The notes beneath the pieces are model-generated. The model was not told the origin of the DNA. It ran no database searches and saw only the letters and a program-made list of their open reading frames with translations. The translations under genes and the position numbers were made by a program. Below, one piece after another: positions 37,514 through 46,310 of a stretch of 49,956 nucleotides of DNA. Each line of letters starts with the position of its first letter. Within the stretch, counting starts at the first letter, position 1. This DNA comes from Paludibacteraceae bacterium. GTDB lineage: Bacteria; Bacteroidota; Bacteroidia; Bacteroidales; Paludibacteraceae. The stretch covers positions 1-49,956 of the forward strand of contig JAQUTW010000015.1 in assembly GCA_028694215.1 (NCBI GenBank), written 5' to 3'.

Positions 37514-40500
37514 ATGCAGAAATACGCAAAAGCACTTCTTGTTCTTGAAGATGGCACAACATTTATAGGAAAGTCATTTGGTTACGAAAGTGCGGCAACA
37601 GGTGAAATTATTTTTAATACGGCGATGGTTGGCTACCCCGAAAACCTGACAGATCCTTCGTATGCGGGTCAGTTACTGGTAGTTACATATCCTTTGGTTG
37701 GCAACTACGGCGTTCCTGAAAACCGCAGCGACAACAACGGATTACCTTTGTTTTTTGAATCTGACAAAATACAGATAAACGGCCTTATCATTTCCAACTA
37801 TTCGGAAGAATACAACCATTGGAATGCCACAAAATCATTGAGCGAATGGCTGCAAGAATCAAAAGTTCCTGCTATTTTTGACATCGACACACGACAATTG
37901 ACAAAAATTGTGCGTGAAAAAGGTGCCATGAACGGAAAAATTGTGTTCCAAAATAGCGACAAATCTATTGGATTACCTGATTTTAATCAATTAAATTTTG
38001 TAAAACAGGTCAGTTGTAAAAAATTAACCACTTATGGAACAGGAAAATACAAAGTTGTTTTAATAGACTGCGGCGTAAAAAACAACATTATACGCTGCCT
38101 GCTAAAAAAAGATGTAACCATTATACGCGTACCTTGGGATTACGATTTTAACGACATGAGATACGATGGTTTGTTTATATCAAATGGTCCCGGCAATCCT
38201 GCTCTTTGCAGCGAAACGGTAACAAATATCCAAAAAGCGATGAGTAAAAACAAGCCGATTTGTGGAATTTGTATGGGAAATCAATTATTGGCCACAGCGG
38301 CAGGCGCATCAACTTATAAGTTGAAATACGGACATCGCGGACACAATCAACCCGTCAGACTTATTGGTACTCCTCGCGCATTTATTACCTCACAAAATCA
38401 TGGATTTGCGGTAGATGCACAAAGCATTGGAAAAGAATGGGAAGAACTGTTTGTTAATATGAACGATGGCACAAATGAAGGATTTTGTCACAAAACCAAG
38501 CCATTTTTCTCAACACAGTTTCACCCCGAAGCGTCATCAGGTCCAACCGACACCGGATTTATATTTGATGTTTTTTTCTCATTAATGGAACAATACGCCG
38601 AAAACAAGCAACTCTCCGTCAGTACCAAAGATTACATTCAACAATTTATTCAGCCCGCAAAAAGCAATACTGACAATAAGGCAGTCAAAGGTATTTCCAA
38701 AGTACTTGTACTTGGTTCCGGTGCTTTAAAAATTGGAGAGGCCGGTGAATTCGACTATTCGGGCTCACAAGCACTAAAAGCATTGAAAGAAGAAAATATT
38801 GAAACTGTACTTATCAATCCGAACATTGCCACGGTACAAACATCAGAAAACGTTGCCGACAAAATCTATTTTCTGCCCGTAACGCCGTTTTTTGTAGAAA
38901 AAATCATTCAAAAAGAGCAGCCACAAGGCATTTTGCTTGCATTTGGCGGTCAAACGGCACTTAACTGTGGTGTCGAACTTTATAAGTCGGGCATTTTCGA
39001 AAAGTATAATATTCGCGTATTAGGAACACCGGTACAAGCCATTATAGACACGGAAGACCGCGAACTTTTTGTAGAAAAACTCAATGAAATCAACGTAAAA
39101 ACCATCAAAAGCGAAGCAGTGGAAACAATAGAAGAAGCACGTCGGGCTGCTAATGATTTGGGCTATCCCGTCATCATTCGGGCAGCTTACGCCTTGGGAG
39201 GTCTCGGAAGTGGTTTTTGCAATAATGAAAACGAATTAAACACACTGGTAGAAAAAGCATTTTCGTTTTCACCACAAGTTTTGGTGGAAAAAAGTCTGAA
39301 AGGATGGAAAGAAATTGAATACGAAGTCGTTCGCGATCGTTTTGACAATTGTATCACGGTTTGCAATATGGAAAATTTTGACCCTTTGGGCATTCATACC
39401 GGCGAAAGTATCGTCATTGCACCATCACAAACACTCACCAACAATGAATACCATAAACTACGCGAATTAGCAATTCGCATTATTCGCCATATTGGGATTG
39501 TAGGAGAATGTAATGTTCAGTATGCTTTCGACCCACAAAGTGAAGATTACCGCGTAATAGAAGTCAATGCCCGTTTGAGCCGATCATCGGCTTTGGCCAG
39601 CAAAGCGACCGGTTATCCTCTGGCATTTGTAGCTGCAAAATTGGGATTAGGTTATGGACTTTTCGAATTGAAAAATTCCGTAACCAAAACAACGTCAGCC
39701 TTTTTTGAGCCGGCTCTTGACTACGTTGTCTGTAAAATTCCACGATGGGATTTAGGCAAATTCCACGGCGTCGATCGTGAACTCGGCAGCAGCATGAAAT
39801 CGGTAGGCGAAGTAATGGCCATCGGACGCACTTTTGAAGAAGCCATTCAAAAAGGCTTGCGTATGATTGGGCAAGGTATGCACGGTTTTGTGGAAAACAA
39901 AGAACTTGTGATAAAAGATATAGACCACGCTCTGAATCAACCTACCGACAAGCGTATCTTTGTTATTTCCAAGGCTTTTCGTGCCGGTTATACAATAGAA
40001 AACATTCATCAATTAACCAAAATAGACAATTGGTTTTTGCAAAAATTAATGAATATTGTTCGTACAGCAAACGAATTGGAAAAAGTGTCAAGTTTACAAA
40101 CATTAGATGCCGACTTATTAAAGTTGGCAAAAGAACAGGGATTTTCAGATTTTCAGATTGCCCGTGCCATTTGGAAAGAAAATATGACCGATAACGCCAT
40201 TGATTTAATACGCAACTACCGTAAGAAACTTACTATTATACCCGTTGTAAAACAAATAGACACCTTGGCAGCCGAATATCCTGCACAAACCAACTACCTT
40301 TACCTGACCTATTGCGGGACAGAAAATGATGTAAATTATCTCGGAGATAATAAATCGATTGTTGTACTTGGTTCAGGAGCTTACCACATCGGTTCATCAG
40401 TAGAATTTGACTGGTGTGGTGTACAGGCTCTTAACACCATTCGGCAAAATGGCTTTCGCAGCGTAATGATTAATTATAATCCGGAAACCGTCAGTACCGA

Positions 40501-41896
40501 CTACGATATGTGCGACCGTCTCTATTTTGATGAACTGACTTTTGAACGCGTCATGGATATTTTAGATTTGGAAAATCCATATGGAGTAATTGTAAGCACA
40601 GGCGGTCAAATTCCCAACAATTTGGCAATGCGCCTTGATGCACATCAAATACCAATTTTAGGGACGTCAGCCCAAGATATTGATAACGCTGAAGACCGCG
40701 ACAAATTTTCAGCTATGCTCGACCGCATTGGAGTTGACCAACCACGTTGGAGTACTCTTACTACTATGGAAGAAGTAAACAAATTTATTGATGAAGTTGG
40801 CTTTCCTGTACTGGTACGACCAAGTTACGTACTAAGCGGTGCAGCCATGAACGTCTGTTCTAATCAGGAAGAATTGGAACGATTTCTAAAATTGGCAGCC
40901 AACGTCAGTCAAAAACATCCTGTAGTTATCAGTCAATTCATAGAACATGCCAAAGAGGTAGAAATGGACGCTGTGGCTCAAAATGGTGAAATAATGGCAT
41001 ACGCCATTAGCGAACACATAGAATTTGCAGGTGTACACAGTGGCGATGCAACCATACAGTTTCCACCACAAAAATTATATGTAGAAACCGTGCGACGAAT
41101 TAAACGTATCAGTCGTCAAATTGCTAAAGAACTAAATATTTCAGGACCATTCAACATTCAATATCTTGCACGCGAAAATGACATAAAAGTAATAGAATGT
41201 AATCTACGTGCCTCCCGTTCATTCCCATTCGTAAGCAAAGTTTTAAAAATAAATTTAATAGAACTTGCCACAAAAATTATGCTCGGACTTCAAATAAACA
41301 AACCCGACAAAAACCTTTTTGACCTTGATTATGTAGGCATCAAAGCTTCTCAGTTCTCATTCAACCGTTTACAGAAGGCCGATCCCGTGCTTGGTGTAGA
41401 TATGGCAAGCACCGGAGAAGTTGGATGTATTGGCGACGACACACAAGAAGCTGTACTAAAATCAATGTTATCGGTAGGTATGCGTATTCCTAAAAAGAAT
41501 ATTCTTCTTTCTACCGGTGATACTAAACAAAAAATAGAGATGCTCAATGCTGCCAAATTATTGCAGGCAAAAGAATTTGATATTTTTGCTACGGGCGGAA
41601 CTTACAATATGCTTTGCGAAAATGGTATAAAATGTAATAAAGTTTACTGGCCAAGCGAAAGCGACAAACAACCACAAGCATTAGAAATGCTGCACCGAAA
41701 AGAAATTGATTTAGTCGTAAATATTCCTAAAAACCTAACAGTACACGAATTAAGCAATGGTTATAAAATTCGTCGTGCTGCCATCGACCTCAATATTCCA
41801 CTCATTACAAATGCCCGTTTGGCAAGTGCTTTCATTAGTGCATTTTGCAATTTGAGTTTAAATGACATCAAAATAAAAAGTTGGGATGAATATTAG
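37514..41896 (+). CDS. carAB: Fused carbamoyl-phosphate synthase, CarA-CarB in one chain
   Basis: This enzyme makes carbamoyl phosphate from glutamine, bicarbonate and two ATP for pyrimidines and arginine. One 1460-residue frame covers both subunits. Residues 1 to about 380 are the glutaminase CarA, with Cys253 in GICMGNQ and His337-Pro-Glu339. A short linker follows, then CarB from about 393 (VLGSGALKIGEAGEFDYSG). CarB has two ATP-grasp halves, the second opening with LGSGAYHIGSSVEFDW, and a C-terminal MGS-like regulatory domain. The summed length equals separate E. coli CarA plus CarB. Bacterial carA and carB are normally two genes, so the fusion resembles the eukaryotic arrangement. All visible catalytic residues are present. 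Confidence 0.96.
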   Translation: MQKYAKALLVLEDGTTFIGKSFGYESAATGEIIFNTAMVGYPENLTDPSYAGQLLVVTYPLVGNYGVPENRSDNNGLPLFFESDKIQINGLIISNYSEEYNHWNATKSLSEWLQESKVPAIFDIDTRQLTKIVREKGAMNGKIVFQNSDKSIGLPDFNQLNFVKQVSCKKLTTYGTGKYKVVLIDCGVKNNIIRCLLKKDVTIIRVPWDYDFNDMRYDGLFISNGPGNPALCSETVTNIQKAMSKNKPICGICMGNQLLATAAGASTYKLKYGHRGHNQPVRLIGTPRAFITSQNHGFAVDAQSIGKEWEELFVNMNDGTNEGFCHKTKPFFSTQFHPEASSGPTDTGFIFDVFFSLMEQYAENKQLSVSTKDYIQQFIQPAKSNTDNKAVKGISKVLVLGSGALKIGEAGEFDYSGSQALKALKEENIETVLINPNIATVQTSENVADKIYFLPVTPFFVEKIIQKEQPQGILLAFGGQTALNCGVELYKSGIFEKYNIRVLGTPVQAIIDTEDRELFVEKLNEINVKTIKSEAVETIEEARRAANDLGYPVIIRAAYALGGLGSGFCNNENELNTLVEKAFSFSPQVLVEKSLKGWKEIEYEVVRDRFDNCITVCNMENFDPLGIHTGESIVIAPSQTLTNNEYHKLRELAIRIIRHIGIVGECNVQYAFDPQSEDYRVIEVNARLSRSSALASKATGYPLAFVAAKLGLGYGLFELKNSVTKTTSAFFEPALDYVVCKIPRWDLGKFHGVDRELGSSMKSVGEVMAIGRTFEEAIQKGLRMIGQGMHGFVENKELVIKDIDHALNQPTDKRIFVISKAFRAGYTIENIHQLTKIDNWFLQKLMNIVRTANELEKVSSLQTLDADLLKLAKEQGFSDFQIARAIWKENMTDNAIDLIRNYRKKLTIIPVVKQIDTLAAEYPAQTNYLYLTYCGTENDVNYLGDNKSIVVLGSGAYHIGSSVEFDWCGVQALNTIRQNGFRSVMINYNPETVSTDYDMCDRLYFDELTFERVMDILDLENPYGVIVSTGGQIPNNLAMRLDAHQIPILGTSAQDIDNAEDRDKFSAMLDRIGVDQPRWSTLTTMEEVNKFIDEVGFPVLVRPSYVLSGAAMNVCSNQEELERFLKLAANVSQKHPVVISQFIEHAKEVEMDAVAQNGEIMAYAISEHIEFAGVHSGDATIQFPPQKLYVETVRRIKRISRQIAKELNISGPFNIQYLARENDIKVIECNLRASRSFPFVSKVLKINLIELATKIMLGLQINKPDKNLFDLDYVGIKASQFSFNRLQKADPVLGVDMASTGEVGCIGDDTQEAVLKSMLSVGMRIPKKNILLSTGDTKQKIEMLNAAKLLQAKEFDIFATGGTYNMLCENGIKCNKVYWPSESDKQPQALEMLHRKEIDLVVNIPKNLTVHELSNGYKIRRAAIDLNIPLITNARLASAFISAFCNLSLNDIKIKSWDEY

Positions 41897-41938
41897 TTTG
41901 AAACCACAAAATAAAACTTTTCAAAATTTTAGTTTGAA

Positions 41939-43852
41939 ATGAGTCAATCCACACAAAACACTATAATAGATAGCATTCAGCATATCAAGCAATTCCCATT
42001 AAAACACGAATGTGGAATAGCGATGGTACGACTTCGCAAGCCACTCAACTTTTATCAACAAAAATATGGCTCATGGATGTATGGTCTTAACAAACTATAT
42101 TTGTTAATGGAAAAACAACATAACCGAGGTCAGGAAGGTGCCGGAGCAGCATGCGTAAAACTTGATGCAGAAGCAGGCGAAGAATTTATGTTTCGCGAAC
42201 GTGCTGAAGGTAATAATGCCATCTCGGAGATTTTTGATGTCATACATCACAATATAAATGCTGCACAAAACGGGGATAGTGAGCAAACAGTACATGTACC
42301 TTATGCCGGTCAACTTTATATGGGACATTTGCGCTACAGTACTACAGGAAAATCAGGCATCAGTTTTGTACACCCTTTTTTACGCCGTGCCAACTATCGC
42401 TCACAAAACCTGACATTGTGCGGCAATTTTAATTTAACTAATGTAGAAGAAGTCTTTCATTATTTATCCGAACATGGGCAGCATCCACGCCAATATGCGG
42501 ACACATTCTTTTTATTGGAGCAACTCGGTCATCGACTTGACCGTGAAGTAGAACTTCTTTACACTCGCTTTCACACAGAAGGTTTGAGTGGTCAAAAATT
42601 GACTTGCGCCATAGAACAAAACATTGATATGGCAAACGTACTTCGGCAAGCTGCCACTTTATGGGACGGAGGATATGTAATTTGCGGCATGACAGGTAGT
42701 GGAGAATCTTTCGCTTTACGCGACAAATGTGGAATCCGACCGGCATTCTACTATATAGATGACGAAATCGTAATCATTGCATCAGAACGTCCCGTGATAC
42801 AAACTGCAATGAATATTAATGTAGAATGCGTCAAAGAATTACTGCCGGGGCAAGCAATCCTGATAAATGCAAACGGCAATGTGCGTTTGGAACAGATTTT
42901 ACCTCCGGAACATACCTCGCCCTGCTCTTTTGAACGTATTTATTTCTCACGTGGCAGCGATACAGACATTTACCGCGAGCGTAAATTGCTGGGTGCCAAT
43001 TTGGTACCTCAAATTTTACAAGCCATCAACAACGATTTACAACATACTGTATTTTCTTTTATCCCAAATACGGCAGAAGTCGCCTTTTATGGTATGATTA
43101 ATGCTCTGAATGTACATCTGAATAAAGAAAAAAGTCGTTATATTGCAGAACATTTGCACGAATTAAATCGTCAAAAAATAGAAGAAGTGCTTTCTTTTTC
43201 TGTTCGCTCAGAAAAAGTTGCCATTAAAGATATAAAATTGCGAACCTTTATCACACAAGACGAAACACGCAATGATATGGCAGCACACGTTTACGATATT
43301 ACTTATGGCTGCATAAATGCAAAAACAGACAATTTGGTAATCATAGACGACAGTATTGTGCGCGGAACAACTCTTCGTCAGAGCATCATCAAAATTTTGG
43401 CACGACTACAACCTAAAAAAATTATTATTCTGTCATCAGCTCCACAAATACGTTACCCCGATTTTTATGGCATAGATATGTCTGATTTAGAAGAATTTAT
43501 AGCCTTTCGGGCTACTATTGAACTGATAAAAGAACAGAATATTACACTACTTGACGACGTTTACCACAAATGCAAAGAACAACAAAACTATCCTAAAGAA
43601 AAAATGATAAACTTTGTCAAAGAGTTATATGCTCCGTTTAGCGAATTTCAAATTTCACAAAAAATAGCCCAACTGCTTACACCTGAAGAAATTGACACAC
43701 CTGTAGAAATTATATTTCAATCGCTCAACGGTCTTCATCATGCCATTCCGAACCACGGCGACTGGTACTTTTCGGGCAATTACCCAACTCCGGGTGGAAA
43801 TAAGCTCATAAATAAAGCTTTTATCGGCTACATGGAAAAACATAATAATTAG
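41939..43852 (+). CDS. PurF-like amidophosphoribosyltransferase, long Bacteroidetes form
   Basis: This 637-residue protein has an N-terminal Ntn glutaminase domain and a C-terminal phosphoribosyltransferase domain. The nucleophile is probably Cys25 in HECGIAMV, so a 24-residue propeptide would have to be removed, as in Bacillus PurF. RGQEGAG and GHLRYSTTG follow as in the family. The PRPP loop VIIDDSIVRGTT is near residue 470. It is about 150 residues longer than classical PurF, with an extra central segment and a C-terminal tail. The position 42 bases after carAB suggests joint control of glutamine-using nucleotide enzymes. It may be a second PurF homologue rather than the main purine enzyme. 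Confidence 0.8.
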   Translation: MSQSTQNTIIDSIQHIKQFPLKHECGIAMVRLRKPLNFYQQKYGSWMYGLNKLYLLMEKQHNRGQEGAGAACVKLDAEAGEEFMFRERAEGNNAISEIFDVIHHNINAAQNGDSEQTVHVPYAGQLYMGHLRYSTTGKSGISFVHPFLRRANYRSQNLTLCGNFNLTNVEEVFHYLSEHGQHPRQYADTFFLLEQLGHRLDREVELLYTRFHTEGLSGQKLTCAIEQNIDMANVLRQAATLWDGGYVICGMTGSGESFALRDKCGIRPAFYYIDDEIVIIASERPVIQTAMNINVECVKELLPGQAILINANGNVRLEQILPPEHTSPCSFERIYFSRGSDTDIYRERKLLGANLVPQILQAINNDLQHTVFSFIPNTAEVAFYGMINALNVHLNKEKSRYIAEHLHELNRQKIEEVLSFSVRSEKVAIKDIKLRTFITQDETRNDMAAHVYDITYGCINAKTDNLVIIDDSIVRGTTLRQSIIKILARLQPKKIIILSSAPQIRYPDFYGIDMSDLEEFIAFRATIELIKEQNITLLDDVYHKCKEQQNYPKEKMINFVKELYAPFSEFQISQKIAQLLTPEEIDTPVEIIFQSLNGLHHAIPNHGDWYFSGNYPTPGGNKLINKAFIGYMEKHNN

Positions 43853-43943
43853 CAATGGTTGCGTGTGTGTGAAGGAAATTATTTGTTCTGCTTTATAAAT
43901 TTCCACTATTAGTGTAATGTAAAGCCTATTACTTGTTACCTGA

Positions 43944-44699
43944 TTAAGCAAATAAAGATTTCTCATTATACAGCACATCCACCAAATACAAGCCACAGGC
44001 AGGCATAGAAGGACCTGCAGAGCAACGATTTTTAGTCTGAATAATGGCACAAAAATCTTCTATCGAAAGTTTACCGCTGCCAACCATTAATAAAGTTCCC
44101 ACAATAGCACGCACCATATTACGCAAAAAACGATTTGCCTGGATGGTAAACACCCATTCTTCGCCAACTTGTTCCCATCTGGCATAAGTCACCTTACAAA
44201 GATTTGTTTTGGTGTCGGTATGCAACTTACTGAAACTTGTAAAATCTTCATAATTAAACAATTTTGCAGCTGCCTCATTCATCTTGTCAAAATCCAACGA
44301 ATACGGAATAAAACAAGCGAAATTAGTAAGAAATGGCGATTTATGCAATACGATATGATACTCATAACGTCGTGCCACAGCTGTAAAACGTGCATGATCA
44401 TTGAGCGTCACGGGTACAATTTTTTCTATGGCAATATCCGGCGGAAGAAATTTATTCAAATTCAACACAAGTTTATCAAGATTCGAGATAATTTCCGGAA
44501 CATTAAAATGAGCTACCATACATTTTGCATGCACACCGGAGTCCGTCCGACCTGCCCCAACGACAACAATATTGACACGCAAAATCAGACTTAAACTTCG
44601 GCTTAAAACTTCTTGCACGGACACCCCGTTAGGCTGAACCTGCCATCCACAATAATTGGTTCCATTGTACGAAAGATAGATAAAATAACGCTGTGCCAT
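43944..44699 (-). CDS. truA: tRNA pseudouridine(38-40) synthase
   Basis: TruA converts uridines 38-40 in the tRNA anticodon arm to pseudouridine. The 251-residue protein has the catalytic Asp53 in GAGRTDSGVHA. It also has the N-terminal YLSYNGTNYCGWQ and the C-terminal NRFLRNMVRAIVGTLL, all family signatures. It converges on the PurF-like gene across 91 bases that hold no clear terminator, only a weak GTAAT/ATTAC stem. It is transcribed divergently from the V-ATPase operon, with overlapping promoters. Confidence 0.95.
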   Translation of the reverse strand: MAQRYFIYLSYNGTNYCGWQVQPNGVSVQEVLSRSLSLILRVNIVVVGAGRTDSGVHAKCMVAHFNVPEIISNLDKLVLNLNKFLPPDIAIEKIVPVTLNDHARFTAVARRYEYHIVLHKSPFLTNFACFIPYSLDFDKMNEAAAKLFNYEDFTSFSKLHTDTKTNLCKVTYARWEQVGEEWVFTIQANRFLRNMVRAIVGTLLMVGSGKLSIEDFCAIIQTKNRCSAGPSMPACGLYLVDVLYNEKSLFA

Positions 44700-44718
44700 T
44701 TTAACGGTTTTTAATTTG

Positions 44719-44750
44719 CAAAAATACGGTTTTCATTTTGCCTGACCAAA
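44719..44750 (-). promoter_or_regulatory. truA promoter
   Basis: The minus strand carries TTTG (44747-44750) and TATTTTTG (44719-44726), 20 bases apart and 19 bases before the truA start. It overlaps the V-ATPase promoter on the other strand. Confidence 0.6.
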
Positions 44751-44767
44751 AAAATTATATAACTTTG
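44737..44767 (+). promoter_or_regulatory. V-ATPase operon promoter
   Basis: TTTG (44737-44740) and TAACTTTG (44760-44767) are separated by 19 bases, 45 bases before the first V-ATPase gene. The -33 element lies between the two truA promoter boxes. Confidence 0.65.
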
Positions 44768-44812
44768 CCAATTCCATTAATTTTAAATTAATAAAATACC
44801 AAATAATCAATT

Positions 44813-45403
44813 ATGGACAATAAATTGCAAGAACTTACCGACAAAATTTACAACGAAGGTGTGGAAAAAGGCAAAACTGAAGCTGCCGAAATAGTAGCGG
44901 AAGCACAAACCAAAGCAGCTGAAATAATAAGCAAAGCCAAAGCAGAAGCTGAAAAAATACTGACTGTTGCTCAGCAAAATGCAACCGAGTTGGACAAAAA
45001 CACCCGTTCGGAGTTGAAACTTTTTGCCGAACAGTCGGTAAACGCGCTGAAAACGGAAATCACCAATCTTATTTGCGACAAATTGGCCAGCGACAGCGTG
45101 AAAGCCGCTACTGCCGACAAAGCCTTTATGCAAAAAATGATTGCCGACCTTTGCGCACAATGGGTTAAAAATGAAGAAGTAAGCATTGAAACCAAAGATG
45201 CCAAAGCGCTCACCGATTATTTCAAAGCCAACGCCAAAGAACTGCTTGGCAAAGGCGTAACCATTTCCGAAACCAAAGGCATTAAAACCGATTTTGCCAT
45301 TGCACCGGCACAGGGAGGCTACAAAATTACCTTTGGCGATGCCGAATTTATCGCCTACTTCAAAGAATTTTTGCGCCCGAAATTGGTAGAAATGTTGTTT
45401 TAA
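44813..45403 (+). CDS. atpE: V-type ATP synthase subunit E
   Basis: Subunit E forms the peripheral stalk of the V/A-type rotary ATPase. The 196 residues begin with a long Ala/Glu/Lys-rich coiled coil (about 10-75), typical of the stalk. A globular C-terminal domain ends in the conserved FLRPKLVEMLF. It is the first gene of the operon, directly behind the promoter. Codon use is visibly richer in G and C than in the genes upstream of 44700, as in the other V-ATPase genes here. Confidence 0.88.
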   Translation: MDNKLQELTDKIYNEGVEKGKTEAAEIVAEAQTKAAEIISKAKAEAEKILTVAQQNATELDKNTRSELKLFAEQSVNALKTEITNLICDKLASDSVKAATADKAFMQKMIADLCAQWVKNEEVSIETKDAKALTDYFKANAKELLGKGVTISETKGIKTDFAIAPAQGGYKITFGDAEFIAYFKEFLRPKLVEMLF

Positions 45404-45473
45404 AATTACGAATTACGATTTAACAATTACAACAATCGACGTAATTCATAATTCGTAATTCATAATTCGTAAT
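45404..45473. repeat. AT-rich inverted and tandem repeats between subunit E and DUF2764
   Basis: The 14-base unit GTAATTCATAATTC is repeated twice in tandem (45441-45454, 45455-45468) with a partial third copy to 45473. AATTACGAATTA (45404-45415) is the reverse complement of TAATTCGTAATT (45449-45460), so a hairpin can form. The element fills the gene gap almost entirely. Confidence 0.8.
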
Positions 45474-45479
45474 GGAATT

Positions 45480-46304
45480 ATGGAATATCATTATTTAATA
45501 TCGGGCTTGCCTGATTTGCAGCAAGCGAACGCAAAAACGGCTCCTGCTCAAGACACGCTGCTCGAAGAGTTGCAAAACACACTGGCACCTGCCGATTTGG
45601 CACTGCTGGCTGTTTTGCGTATGCGCTACGACAACGCCAATCTGCTCAGTTATCTGGCAGATAAAGATGCAAAACTCAATCCGTTGGGCAACCTGTCCGC
45701 TGCCGACTGGCAAGAACTTATCACACTGATGGATGAGTTGGATGTTCCCAAAGATAATCGTTTGCAGCCTTATGTGCTGGAATTTTATCGCATGCTGAAC
45801 GATGAAAAAGCCGCTGCCGAAATGGTTTCCAAAGAAGATTTTTTGGCAACGCTTTATTACGATTTCGGAACCGGCAGCAAAAACACCTTTTTGGCAGAAT
45901 GGTTCTCTTTCTGCCTGAATCTCAATAATATACTTACTGCCACTATTTGCCGCAAACACGGTTTTGCCGTGAAACAGGCCGTTATCGGAAACAACGAAGT
46001 GGCACAAGCGCTGCGCACAAGCAGTGCCCGCGATTTCGGGTTGTCGGGTTTGCTCTCCGATGCCGATAAAATGATGGCGTTGGCCGAGGAACAGAACCTG
46101 CTCGAACGCGAGAAAAAAATAGATGCCCTCAAATGGGCGTGGCTCGAGGAACATACTTTTTTCCATTTCTTTGGTGTAGAGCACGTGCTGGCTTATTGGC
46201 TTCAGTGCGAGTTGCTGCACCGTTGGGACGGTCTGACCGTGGAACAAGGCAAAGAAATATTCAAAAATGTACTGAACGACTTGAAGAAAGATGTGAAGTT
46301 TTAA
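45480..46304 (+). CDS. DUF2764 protein of the V-type ATPase operon
   Basis: This 274-residue soluble protein begins MEYHYLISGLPDLQ, the typical start of DUF2764, a family found in V-type ATPase operons of Bacteroidetes and Chlamydiae between subunits E and A. It is thought to be an ATPase component, perhaps analogous to subunit C, but this is not proven. The protein is mostly helical and has no membrane segment. G+C is high (34 of 60 in 46021-46080). Its natural next neighbour, subunit A, is displaced here by a two-gene restriction-modification module that starts 6 bases after its stop codon. Confidence 0.85.
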   Translation: MEYHYLISGLPDLQQANAKTAPAQDTLLEELQNTLAPADLALLAVLRMRYDNANLLSYLADKDAKLNPLGNLSAADWQELITLMDELDVPKDNRLQPYVLEFYRMLNDEKAAAEMVSKEDFLATLYYDFGTGSKNTFLAEWFSFCLNLNNILTATICRKHGFAVKQAVIGNNEVAQALRTSSARDFGLSGLLSDADKMMALAEEQNLLEREKKIDALKWAWLEEHTFFHFFGVEHVLAYWLQCELLHRWDGLTVEQGKEIFKNVLNDLKKDVKF

Positions 46305-46310
46305 AACGAA

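Noticed and set aside
43853..43943. tRNA or small RNA between the PurF-like gene and truA
   Set aside because: There is no cloverleaf or T-loop motif; only a weak 5-base stem is visible.
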